A stretch of DNA of 54,315 nt from Muribaculaceae bacterium (GCA_022509225.1 JAFLTM010000006.1:1-54315); one strand, 5' to 3'. Positions 32,671 to 42,748 are shown, counted from the stretch's first letter. Program-made: numbers and translations. The notes: a model not told the origin generated them from the sequence alone.

Positions 32671-33744
32671 ATGATAATGGAAGACCTGCAACAACTGTTG
32701 CCTGAGATGTATATGAAACGCCCGATTATTATAGCCGGGCCTTGCAGTGTGGAATCGGAGAAACAGGTTCTAACCACAGCCAAAGAACTTGCTTCCAACG
32801 GGATTAAAATATTTCGTGGAGGAATTTGGAAACCCAGGACATCACCGGGTGGATTTGAAGGTGTCGGTGCCCAGGGTCTCCCTTGGATGAAGAAAGTGAA
32901 AGAGGAAACAGGAATGCTTGTAGCCACTGAAGTTGCCAACCGGAATCATGTAGAACTGGCTCTTGCTGTGGATATCGACATATTATGGATTGGTGCGAGA
33001 ACATCAGCAAACCCTTTTGCAATGCAGGAGATTGCCGACGCATTAAAAGATTACGGCAAAGATGTTCCCGTTTTGGTGAAGAACCCGGTGAATCCTGACC
33101 TTGAGCTATGGATAGGAGCGATGCAAAGAATATATAATGCCGGAATAAGGAAATTGGGTGCCATTCATAGAGGATTCAGCACTTATGGAAAACATCTATA
33201 CAGGAATCTTCCCCAATGGCATATACCTATTGAACTGCAAAGAAGGATGCCCAATCTCCCGATTTTCTGCGATCCCAGTCATATCGCAGGAAAAAGGGAA
33301 CTTATCGCCTCATTGTCGCAGCAGGCTCTCGACATGAATTTTGCAGGATTGATCATAGAAAGCCATTGTGATCCCGATGTGGCTTTGAGCGACAAGAACC
33401 AGCAGGTCACTCCGGAAGTTCTGAACCTGATACTCAACACCCTTGTTCTGCGTGACAAGTCAACCACCACAGAAAATCTTACATTGCTGAGGCAACAGAT
33501 CGACCATATCAACGATGAAATTCTCGAGCTTCTTGCAAAGCGTATGAGGGTGACTTCGGAAATTGGTCAATTTAAAAAGGAACATGACATGCCGGTGATT
33601 CAACAGGCACGCTACAACGACCTTATGGAGCATCTTGTTAAATCAGGTGAGGAACTTGGTCTTGCACCCGATTTTGTCAGGACAATCCTTGCTGCTATCC
33701 ATGAAGAGTCTGTTAGAAAACAAATTGAAATTGTGAACCGTTAA
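32671..33744 (+). CDS. Bifunctional DAHP synthase / chorismate mutase (type II)
   Basis: A 357-residue fusion. Residues about 10-260 are a KDO8P-synthase-like DAHP synthase (RPIIIAGPCSVESEKQVL, KIFRGGIWKPRTSPGGFEG, AIHRGFSTYG, IFCDPSHIAGKRE), the enzyme that starts the shikimate pathway from PEP and erythrose 4-phosphate. Residues about 270-355 are an AroQ chorismate mutase (LRQQIDHINDEILELLAKRM, then SEIGQFKKEHDMPVIQ), which makes prephenate. In this arrangement one polypeptide controls entry to the pathway and the Phe/Tyr branch point; the mutase domain is known to act as the allosteric sensor in related fusions. Two start ATGs (32671, 32677) are possible. It lies 5 bp after the aminotransferase. 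Confidence 0.95.
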   Translation: MIMEDLQQLLPEMYMKRPIIIAGPCSVESEKQVLTTAKELASNGIKIFRGGIWKPRTSPGGFEGVGAQGLPWMKKVKEETGMLVATEVANRNHVELALAVDIDILWIGARTSANPFAMQEIADALKDYGKDVPVLVKNPVNPDLELWIGAMQRIYNAGIRKLGAIHRGFSTYGKHLYRNLPQWHIPIELQRRMPNLPIFCDPSHIAGKRELIASLSQQALDMNFAGLIIESHCDPDVALSDKNQQVTPEVLNLILNTLVLRDKSTTTENLTLLRQQIDHINDEILELLAKRMRVTSEIGQFKKEHDMPVIQQARYNDLMEHLVKSGEELGLAPDFVRTILAAIHEESVRKQIEIVNR

Positions 33745-33754
33745 ATCTTTCTTG

Positions 33755-34528
33755 ATGAAAATATTGATTCTCGGAGCAGGAAAAATGGGCTCATTTTTTT
33801 GTGATCTCCTTTCCTTTGACCATGAAGTGGCAGTTTATGACCCTGATCCGGAAAGAATGAAATTTATGTTCAACTGCAGGCGTTTCACTTCATTAAATGA
33901 AGTTGACTCTTTCCGGCCTCAGATGGTAATAAATGCGGCTACAGTGAAATACACCCTGGCAGCCTTTAAAGAGGTTATGCCCCATCTTGACAAATCTGTC
34001 ATACTTAGTGACATAGCATCAGTTAAGACAGGTTTGAAAGATTTTTATGAAAATTGCGGCCATCCTTATGTTTCAACTCATCCTATGTTTGGACCCACCT
34101 TTGCTTCCCTGAGCAATCTTTCAAATGAAAACGCTATCATAATATCGGAGGGTGACCATCTTGGCAAAGTGTTTTTCCGGGATCTCTATAACAGACTGCA
34201 TCTTCATATCGCAGAATTCACATTTGAAGAACACGATCTCACGATTGCATATTCACTATCGATTCCTTTTGCATCAACATTAGTTTTTGCATCGAATATG
34301 AAACATCAGGATGCACCGGGCACCACCTTTAAAAGACACAAAGCCATTGCCGACGGACTTATGAGTGAGGATGATTTTCTTTTGAGCGAAATTTTGTTTA
34401 ATCCCCACACATCGCGTCAGCTTCAAAATATAAGCGACAAGCTTGCAGAGCTTAAGGATATTGTAGATTCCAGGGATTCAGAAAAAATGAAAAAATTCCT
34501 TGACAGTGTGAGATCCAATTTAAAATAA
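33755..34528 (+). CDS. tyrA: Prephenate dehydrogenase
   Basis: A 257-residue NAD(P)-binding protein starting at ATG 33755 (MKILILGAGKMGSFFCDLL), with the G-x-G-x-x-G fingerprint, DIASVKTGLKDF and VSTHPMFGPTFA, in which His is the catalytic residue of TyrA enzymes. It makes 4-hydroxyphenylpyruvate from prephenate for Tyr. It is shorter than many TyrA proteins and has neither a mutase nor an ACT domain, so Tyr control must lie elsewhere, plausibly at the attenuator and the DAHP synthase fusion. It follows the DAHP synthase by 10 bp. Confidence 0.92.
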   Translation: MKILILGAGKMGSFFCDLLSFDHEVAVYDPDPERMKFMFNCRRFTSLNEVDSFRPQMVINAATVKYTLAAFKEVMPHLDKSVILSDIASVKTGLKDFYENCGHPYVSTHPMFGPTFASLSNLSNENAIIISEGDHLGKVFFRDLYNRLHLHIAEFTFEEHDLTIAYSLSIPFASTLVFASNMKHQDAPGTTFKRHKAIADGLMSEDDFLLSEILFNPHTSRQLQNISDKLAELKDIVDSRDSEKMKKFLDSVRSNLK

Positions 34529-34536
34529 ACCATATA

Positions 34537-35346
34537 ATGCCGAATAACAACCCTTTTTTTAGTCGGAGTAATCTTTTGCTTGGTGAAGAAGTGATGAAGC
34601 GGCTTGACGAACTGAAGGTCATTATCTTTGGTGTGGGTGGTGTCGGGTCATGGTGTGCGGAGGGTCTTGTCAGATCCGGGATAAGCGATTTGACAATAGT
34701 TGACAGCGACAGGGTTTGTGTAACCAATGTTAACCGTCAGTTAATGGCGACATCACGCACCATCGGTATGGTAAAGGTTAAGGCTTTAAGGGACCGACTT
34801 TTGGAAATCAACCCTTCTGCTGATATTACTCCTGTGCAGGCTATCTATTCGGAAGAGACATCGGATCAATTTGATTTAGATTCGTTTGATGTTGTTGTTG
34901 ACGCAATAGATTCATTGAAAGACAAGGTAGCTTTGATTTTGCATGCCACAAACAGCACAGCCAAATTCTATTCATCTATGGGAGCGGCGCTAAAGCTCGA
35001 TCCAACCAAAATTAGAGTTGACGAGTTTTGGAAAGTGAAGGGATGTCCGTTGGCACGGGCCTTGCGCCAAAGATTCAAAAAATTGAAAAGATATCCGGCA
35101 AAGAAATTCAAATGTGTCTATAGTGATGAGTTGTTAGACAATCGTGGTGCGGCCACATCATGCGGCACTGAAAAATGTTTGTGTCCTAAAACAGAGAAAG
35201 GTCCCGGGGACCCTTCTCTTGTAAATCATGAATGGTGTTCTTCAAAAGCACGGATTAACGGCTCGTTAATGCATATAACCGCTATTTTCGGATTAACTTT
35301 GTCAGGATTGATAATCAAAGATGTTGAGCTTATGAAGCCACAATGA
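34537..35346 (+). CDS. tcdA: tRNA threonylcarbamoyladenosine dehydratase (TcdA/CsdL, ThiF family)
   Basis: A 269-residue E1-like protein. VIIFGVGGVGSWCAEGLVRSG is the ATP-binding Rossmann motif, followed by VDSDRVCVTNVNRQ and VVDAIDSLKDKVAL, both typical of the TcdA group; GAATSCGTEKCLCP is a cysteine-rich segment in the crossover loop. It cyclises t6A37 to ct6A in tRNA with ATP. It overlaps no other gene but follows tyrA by 8 bp, so it is probably the last gene of the aromatic operon, although its function is unrelated. It ends 4 bp before the convergent cysS. Confidence 0.92.
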   Translation: MPNNNPFFSRSNLLLGEEVMKRLDELKVIIFGVGGVGSWCAEGLVRSGISDLTIVDSDRVCVTNVNRQLMATSRTIGMVKVKALRDRLLEINPSADITPVQAIYSEETSDQFDLDSFDVVVDAIDSLKDKVALILHATNSTAKFYSSMGAALKLDPTKIRVDEFWKVKGCPLARALRQRFKKLKRYPAKKFKCVYSDELLDNRGAATSCGTEKCLCPKTEKGPGDPSLVNHEWCSSKARINGSLMHITAIFGLTLSGLIIKDVELMKPQ

Positions 35347-35350
35347 ACTA

Positions 35351-36835
35351 TTATCCCTTAACACTCCATTCCACACCTGATTTGGTGTCTTTGATGTCAA
35401 ACCCTAATTCTGATAATTTATTTCTGATAAGGTCGGATGTGGCCCAGTCTTTCTGCAATTTTGCATTCTTCCTGATCTCCATAAGTAGGTCAACTGCACC
35501 TTCGTAGGCTTTGGATGCATTATTGTTGCCGCTTTCATCGCTCATTTTTATACCCAGCAGATCAATCAGAAATACATCAAACAGATGACGCAGTTTTGCT
35601 ATATCTTCAGAAGAAAGCTTGATCTCTCCGGCAGCTGCGCTATTTATTGCTTTTGAAGCCTCAAACAAATATGAGATTACCTGTGGAGTATTAAGATCAT
35701 CGTCCATCGCCTCATAACATTTTTGAATGTAGTCGGGAATTTCAACAGATGATTTCTCAGCAGGAAGGAGAGTGCCGAGACGGCGATATGTGTCTGTCAG
35801 TTTTTGAAACGCTTTTTCAGCTGCCTGGAGTGCAGCGTTTGAAAAGTCAACAGTTGAACGATAATGGGCCATAAGGATAAAGAGGCGTATCACCATTGGT
35901 GAATAAGCCTTTTCCAGAAGGGGATGGTCACCGTTAAAAAATTGGCTCAGAGTTATGAAATTATTGTAGCTCTTTCCCATTTTTTTCCCTTCGATTGTGA
36001 TCATATTGTTATGAATCCAATATTTCACAGCCTCATGACCTTGGGCTGCCACACTTTGTGCAATCTCACATTCATGATGTGGAAACAAGAGGTCAAGCCC
36101 ACCTCCATGAATATCGAAAGTTTCGCCCAGATATTTTTCACCCATTGTGCTACATTCAAGATGCCAGCCGGGGAAACCTTCACTCCACGGCGACGGCCAA
36201 TGCATTATATGCTCCGGAGAAGCTTTTTTCCACAACGCGAAGTCCAACGGGCTGTGTTTTTCTTCCTGTCCGTCAAGTTCACGTGTGGCAGAAATCATAT
36301 CTTCGATATTTCTTCCTGAAAGTTTCCCGTAGTTGTGGTCTTTATTGAACTTGGGAACATCGAAATAGACAGAACCGTTGCTTTCGTAGGCATAGCCTGC
36401 GTCAAGGATTCTCTTTATATATTCTATCTGTTCGATAATATGGCCTGAGGCATGAGGTTCGATACTGGGAGGAAGCACATTCAGCGCTTTCATATCTTCA
36501 TGATAACGGTTTAGGTAAAGTTGCACAACCTCCATTGGTTCAAGCTGTTCCAGTCTCGCTTTCTTTGCAATCTTGTCTTCGCCGGTGTCGGCATCATGCT
36601 CAAGGTGCCCCACATCAGTTATATTCCTTACATATCTGACTTTATATCCGAGATGACGTAAATAACGGTACAGTATGTCGAATGTAACGGCCGGTCGTGC
36701 ATGACCCAAATGGGCGTCGCCATACACTGTAGGCCCACACACATACATGCCCACCATTCCTTCATGAAGTGGTTTGAATGGTTGTTTAATCCTACTTAGA
36801 GAATTATATATAACAAAGTTATGTTTCATAATCAA
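35351..36835 (-). CDS. cysS: Cysteinyl-tRNA synthetase
   Basis: A 494-residue class I synthetase. The first zinc Cys and the HIGH region appear as [19 protein letters not shown], the remaining zinc ligands as WHLECSTMG and HHECEIAQS, and the KMSKS motif as KMGKSYNNF. The C-terminal DALR-like anticodon domain covers about 345-490. Length is normal. Start is ATG 36835 or the ATG two codons later. The 5' end overlaps the stop of the DUF3467 gene by 4 bp, so the two are translationally coupled. A tRNA-Cys gene is at the right-hand end of the window. Confidence 0.96.
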   Translation of the reverse strand: MIMKHNFVIYNSLSRIKQPFKPLHEGMVGMYVCGPTVYGDAHLGHARPAVTFDILYRYLRHLGYKVRYVRNITDVGHLEHDADTGEDKIAKKARLEQLEPMEVVQLYLNRYHEDMKALNVLPPSIEPHASGHIIEQIEYIKRILDAGYAYESNGSVYFDVPKFNKDHNYGKLSGRNIEDMISATRELDGQEEKHSPLDFALWKKASPEHIMHWPSPWSEGFPGWHLECSTMGEKYLGETFDIHGGGLDLLFPHHECEIAQSVAAQGHEAVKYWIHNNMITIEGKKMGKSYNNFITLSQFFNGDHPLLEKAYSPMVIRLFILMAHYRSTVDFSNAALQAAEKAFQKLTDTYRRLGTLLPAEKSSVEIPDYIQKCYEAMDDDLNTPQVISYLFEASKAINSAAAGEIKLSSEDIAKLRHLFDVFLIDLLGIKMSDESGNNNASKAYEGAVDLLMEIRKNAKLQKDWATSDLIRNKLSELGFDIKDTKSGVEWSVKG

Positions 36836-37122
36836 TTGTTGCCGAATCCTGATACTCCGCTTCCACGTTGAGTGATTTCTCCAAATTGAGCCTCATATTT
36901 TTTTACATTGTCAGACAATGCAAACAGAAGTTGTTTGGCATTTTCGGGTGTCATTATCACACGGCTAACCACAGGAGCCTGTGGCATGCCCGGTGCGGAA
37001 TAGATGAAATCGATCATAAATTCGTTTGGGCTGTGACCTATCATTGCAAGGTTACTGTATTTGCCATCGGCAATTTCAGGACGGAGTTGGATCTGTAGTT
37101 GCGGTTTGTTTTGATTTTCCAT
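36832..37122 (-). CDS. DUF3467 family protein
   Basis: A 96-residue soluble protein. [20 protein letters not shown], then [18 protein letters not shown] and [20 protein letters not shown] are the conserved DUF3467 segments, a family common in Bacteroidota with no established function. The end is Gly/Asn-rich. Located between lolD-like ATPase and cysS in one minus-strand run, 21 bp after the ATPase gene. Confidence 0.9.
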   Translation of the reverse strand: MENQNKPQLQIQLRPEIADGKYSNLAMIGHSPNEFMIDFIYSAPGMPQAPVVSRVIMTPENAKQLLFALSDNVKKYEAQFGEITQRGSGVSGFGNN

Positions 37123-37143
37123 ATATATTTCAATAAAACGTTT

Positions 37144-37797
37144 TTAAATTATAATTCTGCCATCGTTTATGGTAACAATCCGGTCGGCGTTGTCAGCCAT
37201 TTCCGGATCATGTGTCACAATCACGAAGGTTTGCGAATATTTGTCGCGAAGATGCGAAATGATATTTTTAATTTCATCCCTGTTTTTTGAGTCAAGACTG
37301 CCGGTCGGTTCATCGGCCATGACAATCGCAGGTTTGTTAATTAAGGCACGAGCGATTGCTGTTCGTTGTTTTTCACCTCCCGAAAGTTGTGAAGGACGGT
37401 GAGATAGGCGGTCGGCCATTCCAAGTTCTGTCAGTAAATCTTGCGCCATTGAGAACGCCGCCCTTTTTGCTTTGCCGGCTATTAATGCCGGGAGCGCAAC
37501 ATTTTCAATAGCTGAAAATTCGGGCAATAATTGGTGAAACTGAAAAACAAAACCTATATTTTGATTTCTGAATTTAGATAATTTTTTGTCTTTAAGCGAA
37601 AGTAGATCCAACCCGTCGTAGGATATGAATCCCGAGTCAGGACGGTCAAGAGTGCCTGCAATTTGCAACAAGGTTGTTTTACCAGCTCCCGACGGCCCCA
37701 CAATGGCAGTGATTTCCCCCGGAGAAAAAGAGATGCTTATATCGTCCAATACCCGGATTGGTCCGTAAGATTTGGTGATGTTTCTTAACTCAAGCAT
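37144..37797 (-). CDS. lolD: ABC transporter ATPase, LolD/MacB type
   Basis: A 217-residue ATPase with Walker A GPSGAGKTTLL, signature LSGGEKQRTAIARAL, Walker B AIVMADEPTGSLD and H-loop VIVTHDPEM. NIGFVFQFHQLLPEFSAIENVALPAL is split across the Q-loop as in LolD, which powers lipoprotein release from the inner membrane with LolC/LolE. No permease gene is adjacent, so the partner must be encoded elsewhere; a MacB-like or FtsE-like role cannot be excluded. Confidence 0.87.
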   Translation of the reverse strand: MLELRNITKSYGPIRVLDDISISFSPGEITAIVGPSGAGKTTLLQIAGTLDRPDSGFISYDGLDLLSLKDKKLSKFRNQNIGFVFQFHQLLPEFSAIENVALPALIAGKAKRAAFSMAQDLLTELGMADRLSHRPSQLSGGEKQRTAIARALINKPAIVMADEPTGSLDSKNRDEIKNIISHLRDKYSQTFVIVTHDPEMADNADRIVTINDGRIII

Positions 37798-37822
37798 CCT
37801 TATGGTTCAAGGAGTTTCCGAC

Positions 37823-38059
37823 TTATTTATTTTCCAACCCATCAACCAGCCAGGAACCTTGAAAACCGGCCTCCTTAATGGCACTTTCCACTAAGGCTGC
37901 GTTATGACTGTTTTCAGGAATCCCGTGAACGTGAAGAACTTTATCAGTGTTTTCAAGCTCCATTTCAAGAGTGGCATCAGGAAATTCACGTTTCACAGCT
38001 CTCTTTATGGCTGTTTCGCACTCAGTGCATTTTGCATTCGTTTTAAAACGCATAGTCAT
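37823..38059 (-). CDS. Small heavy-metal-associated (HMA-like) domain protein
   Basis: A 78-residue ferredoxin-like-fold candidate. MRFKTNAKCTECETAIKRAV places a C-x-x-C pair (CTEC) at the end of strand 1, where copper chaperones and P-type ATPase N-domains have their metal site, and the strand-helix-strand pattern continues with VLHVHGIPENSHNAALVESA. Could be a copper or zinc chaperone, or just an HMA-fold protein. It lies 25 bp upstream of the lolD-like gene on the same strand. Confidence 0.7.
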   Translation of the reverse strand: MTMRFKTNAKCTECETAIKRAVKREFPDATLEMELENTDKVLHVHGIPENSHNAALVESAIKEAGFQGSWLVDGLENK

Positions 38060-38151
38060 AAATTTAAATAAAGACTTTTTGAAATATTGAGAGAGGTGCC
38101 ATCTTTAATCACCTATGCGAAGTTAAGAGAAATTTATTACACAACAAAAAT

Positions 38152-39348
38152 TCACCTCTTCAAGATTCTTCTGTTTTTGGGATAGAGATTATTTGCCCTT
38201 GTGCCGATATTCTTTGCCGCTCCGAGGGGCCACCCCTTGTAAGTTACAATAACGATTCCCTTTGGTGCCGAAGAATCTAATATGATGCTTTCTCTCCTAA
38301 GATAAGAGAGGGCTTTCTCTTTGTCAATTTCAACCATCGGGTATTTTCCTCTGTCGAAATTCACACTCAGAATCTCATTAATATCAGGAATTTCAGTTTT
38401 CTCCGGTTTAGTTTTTCGGTCGGTTCTATTTTGAACCGAATTGTCAACCCACTCCCCTGGTTTCCTGAAAATACAAAGGAAGAGGCCTTCACCTTTTATT
38501 TTGTGCGGGAAAAAACGATACACCGGAAGTTTGGTTTCGATGCCCTTTTGAATGTTCCATTCCTCCGGAAACGAAAGGTTGACTGCTTCCATTCCAAGTT
38601 CATTATTGATAAACTCTGCATTCTCCTCATTTTCTTTCCTGTTGAAAGTGCATGTGGAATAAATAAGGAAACCACCGGGTTTTAAAGCATTGGCGGCATT
38701 AAAAAGAATTTCTTTTTGAAGTGAGGAACATTTGCAAATCAATTGTTCCGACCATTGGGTTCTCGCATCATTATCTTTTCTCATCATTCCTTCACCTGAG
38801 CATGGTGCATCAACAGCAACGATGTCGAAATTTTCTCCTTGTCTTCCAAAATAACTTGAATCATGATTGGTGATAGAAATATAGGGATAACCCCAGCGGG
38901 ATAAATTTTCCTCCAATGCATTCACTCTTTTTGATGAAATTTCATTTGCCACAATGAAAGAACCGTCGGGAACTCCATTAATTATCGCAGTTGTCTTGCC
39001 ACCGGGGGCTGCACAAAGATCCAATATCTTCAGCCGTGGGTTATCTGAAGGAAAAAGTCTGACAAGATTTTCAACCACAGTCTCATAGATCATTGATGAG
39101 GGATCTTGAACATAATAAGCACCTGCATGTAATAAAGGGTCGAGGATAAAGTCGGGACGATTTTCCAGATATCTGCCTGATTCGCACCATGACACCTTTT
39201 CGGCATCTTCAAAGATTGCTGCGTGTTTCCTTTTGTTGAGTCTGACGGCAACCTGTGGCTGAGCATCTAAGGATTCAAGAAGTTTTTCCGCCTCAATTCC
39301 TGGCAGAGATCTTATCATTTCTTTAAAACCCTCTGGAAGTGGAATCAT
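38152..39348 (-). CDS. rRNA cytosine-C5 methyltransferase, RsmF/NOL1-NOP2 family
   Basis: A 398-residue protein. The SAM site is ILDLCAAPGGKTTAI; the catalytic cysteines are in VDAPCSGEGMMRK and IYSTCTFNRKENEEN, as in m5C methyltransferases. An N-terminal domain (1-85) and a C-terminal PUA-like domain ending GWPLGAAKNIGTRANNLYP match RsmF-like proteins, which methylate a 16S rRNA cytosine. The exact position methylated is inferred by family only. Last gene of a three-gene run with the two genes upstream (13 bp gap). Confidence 0.9.
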   Translation of the reverse strand: MIPLPEGFKEMIRSLPGIEAEKLLESLDAQPQVAVRLNKRKHAAIFEDAEKVSWCESGRYLENRPDFILDPLLHAGAYYVQDPSSMIYETVVENLVRLFPSDNPRLKILDLCAAPGGKTTAIINGVPDGSFIVANEISSKRVNALEENLSRWGYPYISITNHDSSYFGRQGENFDIVAVDAPCSGEGMMRKDNDARTQWSEQLICKCSSLQKEILFNAANALKPGGFLIYSTCTFNRKENEENAEFINNELGMEAVNLSFPEEWNIQKGIETKLPVYRFFPHKIKGEGLFLCIFRKPGEWVDNSVQNRTDRKTKPEKTEIPDINEILSVNFDRGKYPMVEIDKEKALSYLRRESIILDSSAPKGIVIVTYKGWPLGAAKNIGTRANNLYPKNRRILKR

Positions 39349-39361
39349 CCCTTTATTGAAT

Positions 39362-40600
39362 TCAGATGCTTTTCTTGAGTTTATCCACAGCTTTTTCCAA
39401 CGACTCGGTCGGTTCGATTATGTTGTAGTCCTCCCAAAAATCTTTTTCCCAATAATTTTCTACCACGTCAGAAAAGATTTTTGTTTGACCGAATGTATCC
39501 TTCAGTTTCAAATGTCGGTCGGGACGGTCGTCGCGGTCAACCATGACCATTTCTGAATTGGTTGTATATGAAGAGGAAAAGAGTCTTTTCTTCCAATCGC
39601 ACTTGAATTTTATTTTGGAATTTATATAGTTCAAATAAGATTTGCCATCCACAAGTTTATAAGTGACCACACCTGAAACTTCCTGTGGCTTGAAGCGCAG
39701 GCCAAAAGGTTTCTTTTGCAGGATGGAACGGGTTACCTTGTTTTTATCCGACATGTCGAGTTCAAACTCCACGCGGCTCAATGCCAGATTCTCACCATCG
39801 ATATAAAGGGTTCCTTTATTGAGAGGGTAGGGCAGCGATGTGTTAGGTTTGAAACTTATGGCATAATGAATTCGGTCGTCGATCATTGCACCCGGTTCCA
39901 TGGTGAAATCAAAATATTTCATTTCGTCAATTGTGAAAAGATGATCCCCGTTTTTCACCACATCAAGCATCACAGCCATGAAAGGTCCTCCGGCAAGTTT
40001 CACGCTTAATGTGTCGGCAGGCCTGGGGCTTATAAGCTTGCGACCCTTTCTTATGCTAACTTTTTCGCCGTCTGTGAATCTCATTTTATAAGGCTTTTTC
40101 AAAACATCAACCATAGCTTCAGACACACTTATGAATCTGTTGCCCTTTTGGACGGTTTCTCTATAAAAACCTTCAAATAAATTGTCTTGACCGGAGTAAT
40201 TTTCAGGAATACGCTCTAAAGCCATTTCAACTATTTCTCTCGGGTCTCCTCCTAACACAACAAGTTCTTTCAATACTTTTCCTGTCGGGTCGAGAAAGAT
40301 TGTCAGTTCCTTTTCTCCATTCGATAATTCATCTCCCGAGAGAAGCTTACTTTGGAATCCTATCTGTTCAGCTTTAATACCGTTGGCTAAATTTGAGCCG
40401 GGAATCTTGAGAGAGAAAAATCCCTCTGCATTTGTCACAGTACCTATGTTGGTGCCGGGCACTGTGAGCGACACGTTTTCAATCACCTTTTTATTCTTGG
40501 CGTTTTTTATTGTTCCGGATATAGTTACAAGGGTCTCGCCGTTTACGGTTAAAACAAATGAAGTGCAACAAACTAACAGTAAAAAGAAAAGCTTTCTCAT
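39362..40600 (-). CDS. Exported protein with carboxypeptidase-regulatory-like domain
   Basis: A 412-residue protein with a signal peptide (hydrophobic 4-18). Residues 25-110 form a CarboxypepD_reg-like (transthyretin-type) beta-sandwich: TISGTIKNAKNKKVIENVSL, then IGTVTNAEGFFSLKI. The remaining 300 residues, including GGDPREIVEMALERIPENY and NKVTRSILQKKPFGLRF, form a beta-rich domain common in Bacteroidota outer membrane or periplasmic proteins, of unknown function. It is not a SusC protein: no plug or barrel follows. Probable envelope protein, 4 bp downstream of the AlkZ-related gene. Confidence 0.85.
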   Translation of the reverse strand: MRKLFFLLLVCCTSFVLTVNGETLVTISGTIKNAKNKKVIENVSLTVPGTNIGTVTNAEGFFSLKIPGSNLANGIKAEQIGFQSKLLSGDELSNGEKELTIFLDPTGKVLKELVVLGGDPREIVEMALERIPENYSGQDNLFEGFYRETVQKGNRFISVSEAMVDVLKKPYKMRFTDGEKVSIRKGRKLISPRPADTLSVKLAGGPFMAVMLDVVKNGDHLFTIDEMKYFDFTMEPGAMIDDRIHYAISFKPNTSLPYPLNKGTLYIDGENLALSRVEFELDMSDKNKVTRSILQKKPFGLRFKPQEVSGVVTYKLVDGKSYLNYINSKIKFKCDWKKRLFSSSYTTNSEMVMVDRDDRPDRHLKLKDTFGQTKIFSDVVENYWEKDFWEDYNIIEPTESLEKAVDKLKKSI

Positions 40601-40604
40601 TGTG

Positions 40605-41354
40605 TTAACTTAAAAGAGTTAGCAAAGATTGTTTAGAGGCGGTGGGCCATAAGCCTTTGACACGCTCTATCATATTGTTTAAAGAATCACGTGGACTTTT
40701 ATCCATGCAAAGATTCAGGTCTTCGCCGAAGTTAAGTTCGGGTGTTGAATATTTGGCAACCCCCCAGCCATATCTTTCCCCTGATTTAGATCGTTTATAG
40801 ACAAAGTCGGAGATCACAAGCCATCCTCCCATCTGCAAACGTTGCAATGGGCTTTCCAAACTTTTACGTTTAGCTTTGTGAGGTTGATAAATTTCATGGT
40901 CGGGCACGTCATACCAATTCCTTTTTTTTAAATGGTCGCCGAAAATATAACTTTTCAGATCCGTGGATGTCATGCCGTCGTTCTCCCTAATAATGTCAAG
41001 CAAAAGTGCTTCAGTTGATTCTGCGGCAATCGGATACCTACTTCTCCGATAATTTAAAAAATCCGGCATGAGTTCTAAAGATACAAACCCTGCTTTCTTT
41101 TGAAAAAACTTACCGTAGGCAGAACGTTTTTTTCTTATCACCGGACCTTTCCACTCCCAGCATCCTTCATCAATATTTCCACCGAACAGCAAACCGGGTG
41201 AGCACATCTCTTGAACAGAGAGGCCCCTGACGCAATTAGGGAAGAATGGAAGGATACCACATTCCACTGCTGCTCCTTCAAGTGTGTTCAAGCTTTCGAT
41301 AACCATGGGATTATGTCTGCGGAATAACCTTTCTAACAAAAAATGCATTGGCAT
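40605..41354 (-). CDS. AlkZ-related protein (DNA glycosylase-like fold, function unproven)
   Basis: A 249-residue protein. GLSVQEMCSPGLLFGG, then WEWKGPVIRKK and YGKFFQKKAGFVSLELMPDF match the small Bacteroidota proteins called AlkZ-related, which share parts with AlkZ/YcaQ winged-helix glycosylases that excise damaged bases. Helix-turn-helix-like stretches around TSTDLKSYIFG and SPLQRLQMGGWLVISDF fit. The catalytic Q-x-D/Q motif of AlkZ is not evident, so enzymatic activity is doubtful. The first 16 residues may be too long; ATG at 41306 (MVIESLNTLEG) is an alternative. Assignment rests on recall of the family. Confidence 0.6.
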   Translation of the reverse strand: MPMHFLLERLFRRHNPMVIESLNTLEGAAVECGILPFFPNCVRGLSVQEMCSPGLLFGGNIDEGCWEWKGPVIRKKRSAYGKFFQKKAGFVSLELMPDFLNYRRSRYPIAAESTEALLLDIIRENDGMTSTDLKSYIFGDHLKKRNWYDVPDHEIYQPHKAKRKSLESPLQRLQMGGWLVISDFVYKRSKSGERYGWGVAKYSTPELNFGEDLNLCMDKSPRDSLNNMIERVKGLWPTASKQSLLTLLS

Positions 41355-41420
41355 AAAGTTATAATAAAAACGTTGAATTATGTAGGCAGATTATATTTTA
41401 ATTCCTTAAAAAAATCTAAG

Positions 41421-41455
41421 GAAAAAAGAAGTTGGTCAACATAGTGCTGACCAAC
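41421..41455 (-). terminator. Rho-independent terminator of msrAB
   Basis: On the minus strand GTTGGTCA pairs perfectly with TGACCAAC (41455-41448 with 41438-41431) around a nine-base loop, followed by TTCTTTTTTCC. It lies 28 bp after the msrAB stop codon. Confidence 0.85.
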
Positions 41456-41483
41456 CTCCATCATGTCAATTATAATGAAAAAA

Positions 41484-42653
41484 TTATTTGTTTTCTTTCA
41501 CGAGGGGAATAAGATCTCCATACCCCTCTTTTTGCATATCTGCCAAAGGAATGAATTTAAGTGATGCACTGTTTATGCAGTATCTCAAGCCACCTTTATC
41601 GGCAGGACCATCGTCAAAGACATGACCAAGGTGAGAATCACCGTTTGCGCTCCTAACCTCAATTCTGTTCATGCCATGAGAGGTGTCTCTGTAATCTTTA
41701 ATCAACTCCTGGGAGATAGGTTTTGAGAAAGCGGGCCAACCGCAACCGGACTCAAATTTGTCAGTTGAAAGGAAAAGTGGTTCCCCGGTTACAATGTCAA
41801 CATAAATTCCGGGTCTGAATTCTTTGTTATACTCATTGGCGTATGGTCGTTCTGTGGCTGCATTCTGTGTGACTTCATATTGCAGCGGAGTGAGTTTCTG
41901 TCGTAATTCTGCATCCGAAGGTTTTGTGTATTTCCTTTCAAGGCTACCCCCTGCGGATGTGGCATCAACAGAAGCATGTGCTTTTTCGTTCATCAGGGTA
42001 GTGTCTCTCACTTCCTTCGCAAGCCTGAATAGTCCCGGATTGATATGGCAATAACCTCCCGGATTTTTATCAAGATAGTCTTGATGATAATCCTCTGCAG
42101 GATAAAAGTTCTTTAGGGGGGTCACCTCAATGGCAAGAGGTTTATTATATTTTTTCTGTAATTGCTCCATACTCTTCTCAATAACCGGCAGTTCTGCTGG
42201 ATCCGTGTAATAGATGCCGGTGCGGTATTGTGTGCCGCGGTCATTACCCTGTTTGTTGAGAGAGGTGGGATCAATGGTTTGATAATACAAAGATAAAAGG
42301 AAAGGCAATGATATTTCATTTGCATCATACACTACTTTCACAGTTTCTGCAGCGCCCGTCCTCCCGGTGCAAACTTCTCTGTATGTGGGGTCGGGGACAT
42401 TGCTGTTTGCATAACCGACTTCGGTGTTTTCCACTCCGTGAACCAGACCTAAAAAATGCTCGGTGCCCCAGAAGCAACCGCCTGCAAGATAAATAGTTTT
42501 TGTATTCATAATCTTGTTTTCATTAAATGCGTAATTGGATTCGGTTGATGCAGAATCATAAATTTGGGAAGATTCTCCTTTGGCTCCCCCACATGCGCAA
42601 AAAGAGATTGCGCAGGCTAAAGCCAACCCATAATTTTTAAAATTTCTTTTCAT
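41484..42653 (-). CDS. msrAB: Bifunctional peptide methionine sulfoxide reductase MsrAB, lipoprotein
   Basis: A 389-residue protein starting at ATG 42653 (MKRNFKNYG). A lipoprotein signal peptide ends at CACGG. The MsrA domain (about 55-210) has [14 protein letters not shown] with the catalytic Cys. The MsrB domain (about 240-385) has [12 protein letters not shown] and [12 protein letters not shown] with the catalytic Cys; the zinc C-x-x-C pairs are absent ([10 protein letters not shown] instead), so it is a metal-free MsrB form. It reduces both S- and R-methionine sulfoxides in envelope proteins. A longer frame to 42665 adds only four residues. Confidence 0.93.
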   Translation of the reverse strand: MKRNFKNYGLALACAISFCACGGAKGESSQIYDSASTESNYAFNENKIMNTKTIYLAGGCFWGTEHFLGLVHGVENTEVGYANSNVPDPTYREVCTGRTGAAETVKVVYDANEISLPFLLSLYYQTIDPTSLNKQGNDRGTQYRTGIYYTDPAELPVIEKSMEQLQKKYNKPLAIEVTPLKNFYPAEDYHQDYLDKNPGGYCHINPGLFRLAKEVRDTTLMNEKAHASVDATSAGGSLERKYTKPSDAELRQKLTPLQYEVTQNAATERPYANEYNKEFRPGIYVDIVTGEPLFLSTDKFESGCGWPAFSKPISQELIKDYRDTSHGMNRIEVRSANGDSHLGHVFDDGPADKGGLRYCINSASLKFIPLADMQKEGYGDLIPLVKENK

Positions 42654-42716
42654 GACCAACATCAATTAAACTTTATAAATTCAACAATATTATTACCGAT
42701 ATGTTCACTTTAAAGC

Positions 42717-42748
42717 TTTGCCGGGTAAAGAATTTTGAATTATTTTTG
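42717..42748 (+). promoter_or_regulatory. Promoter of the EamA permease gene
   Basis: TTTG (42717-42720), a 20-bp spacer and TATTTTTG (42741-42748) match both boxes of the Bacteroidota promoter. The predicted transcript starts about 30 nt before the ATG at 42783, supporting that start over the TTG at 42735, which lies within the promoter. Confidence 0.75.
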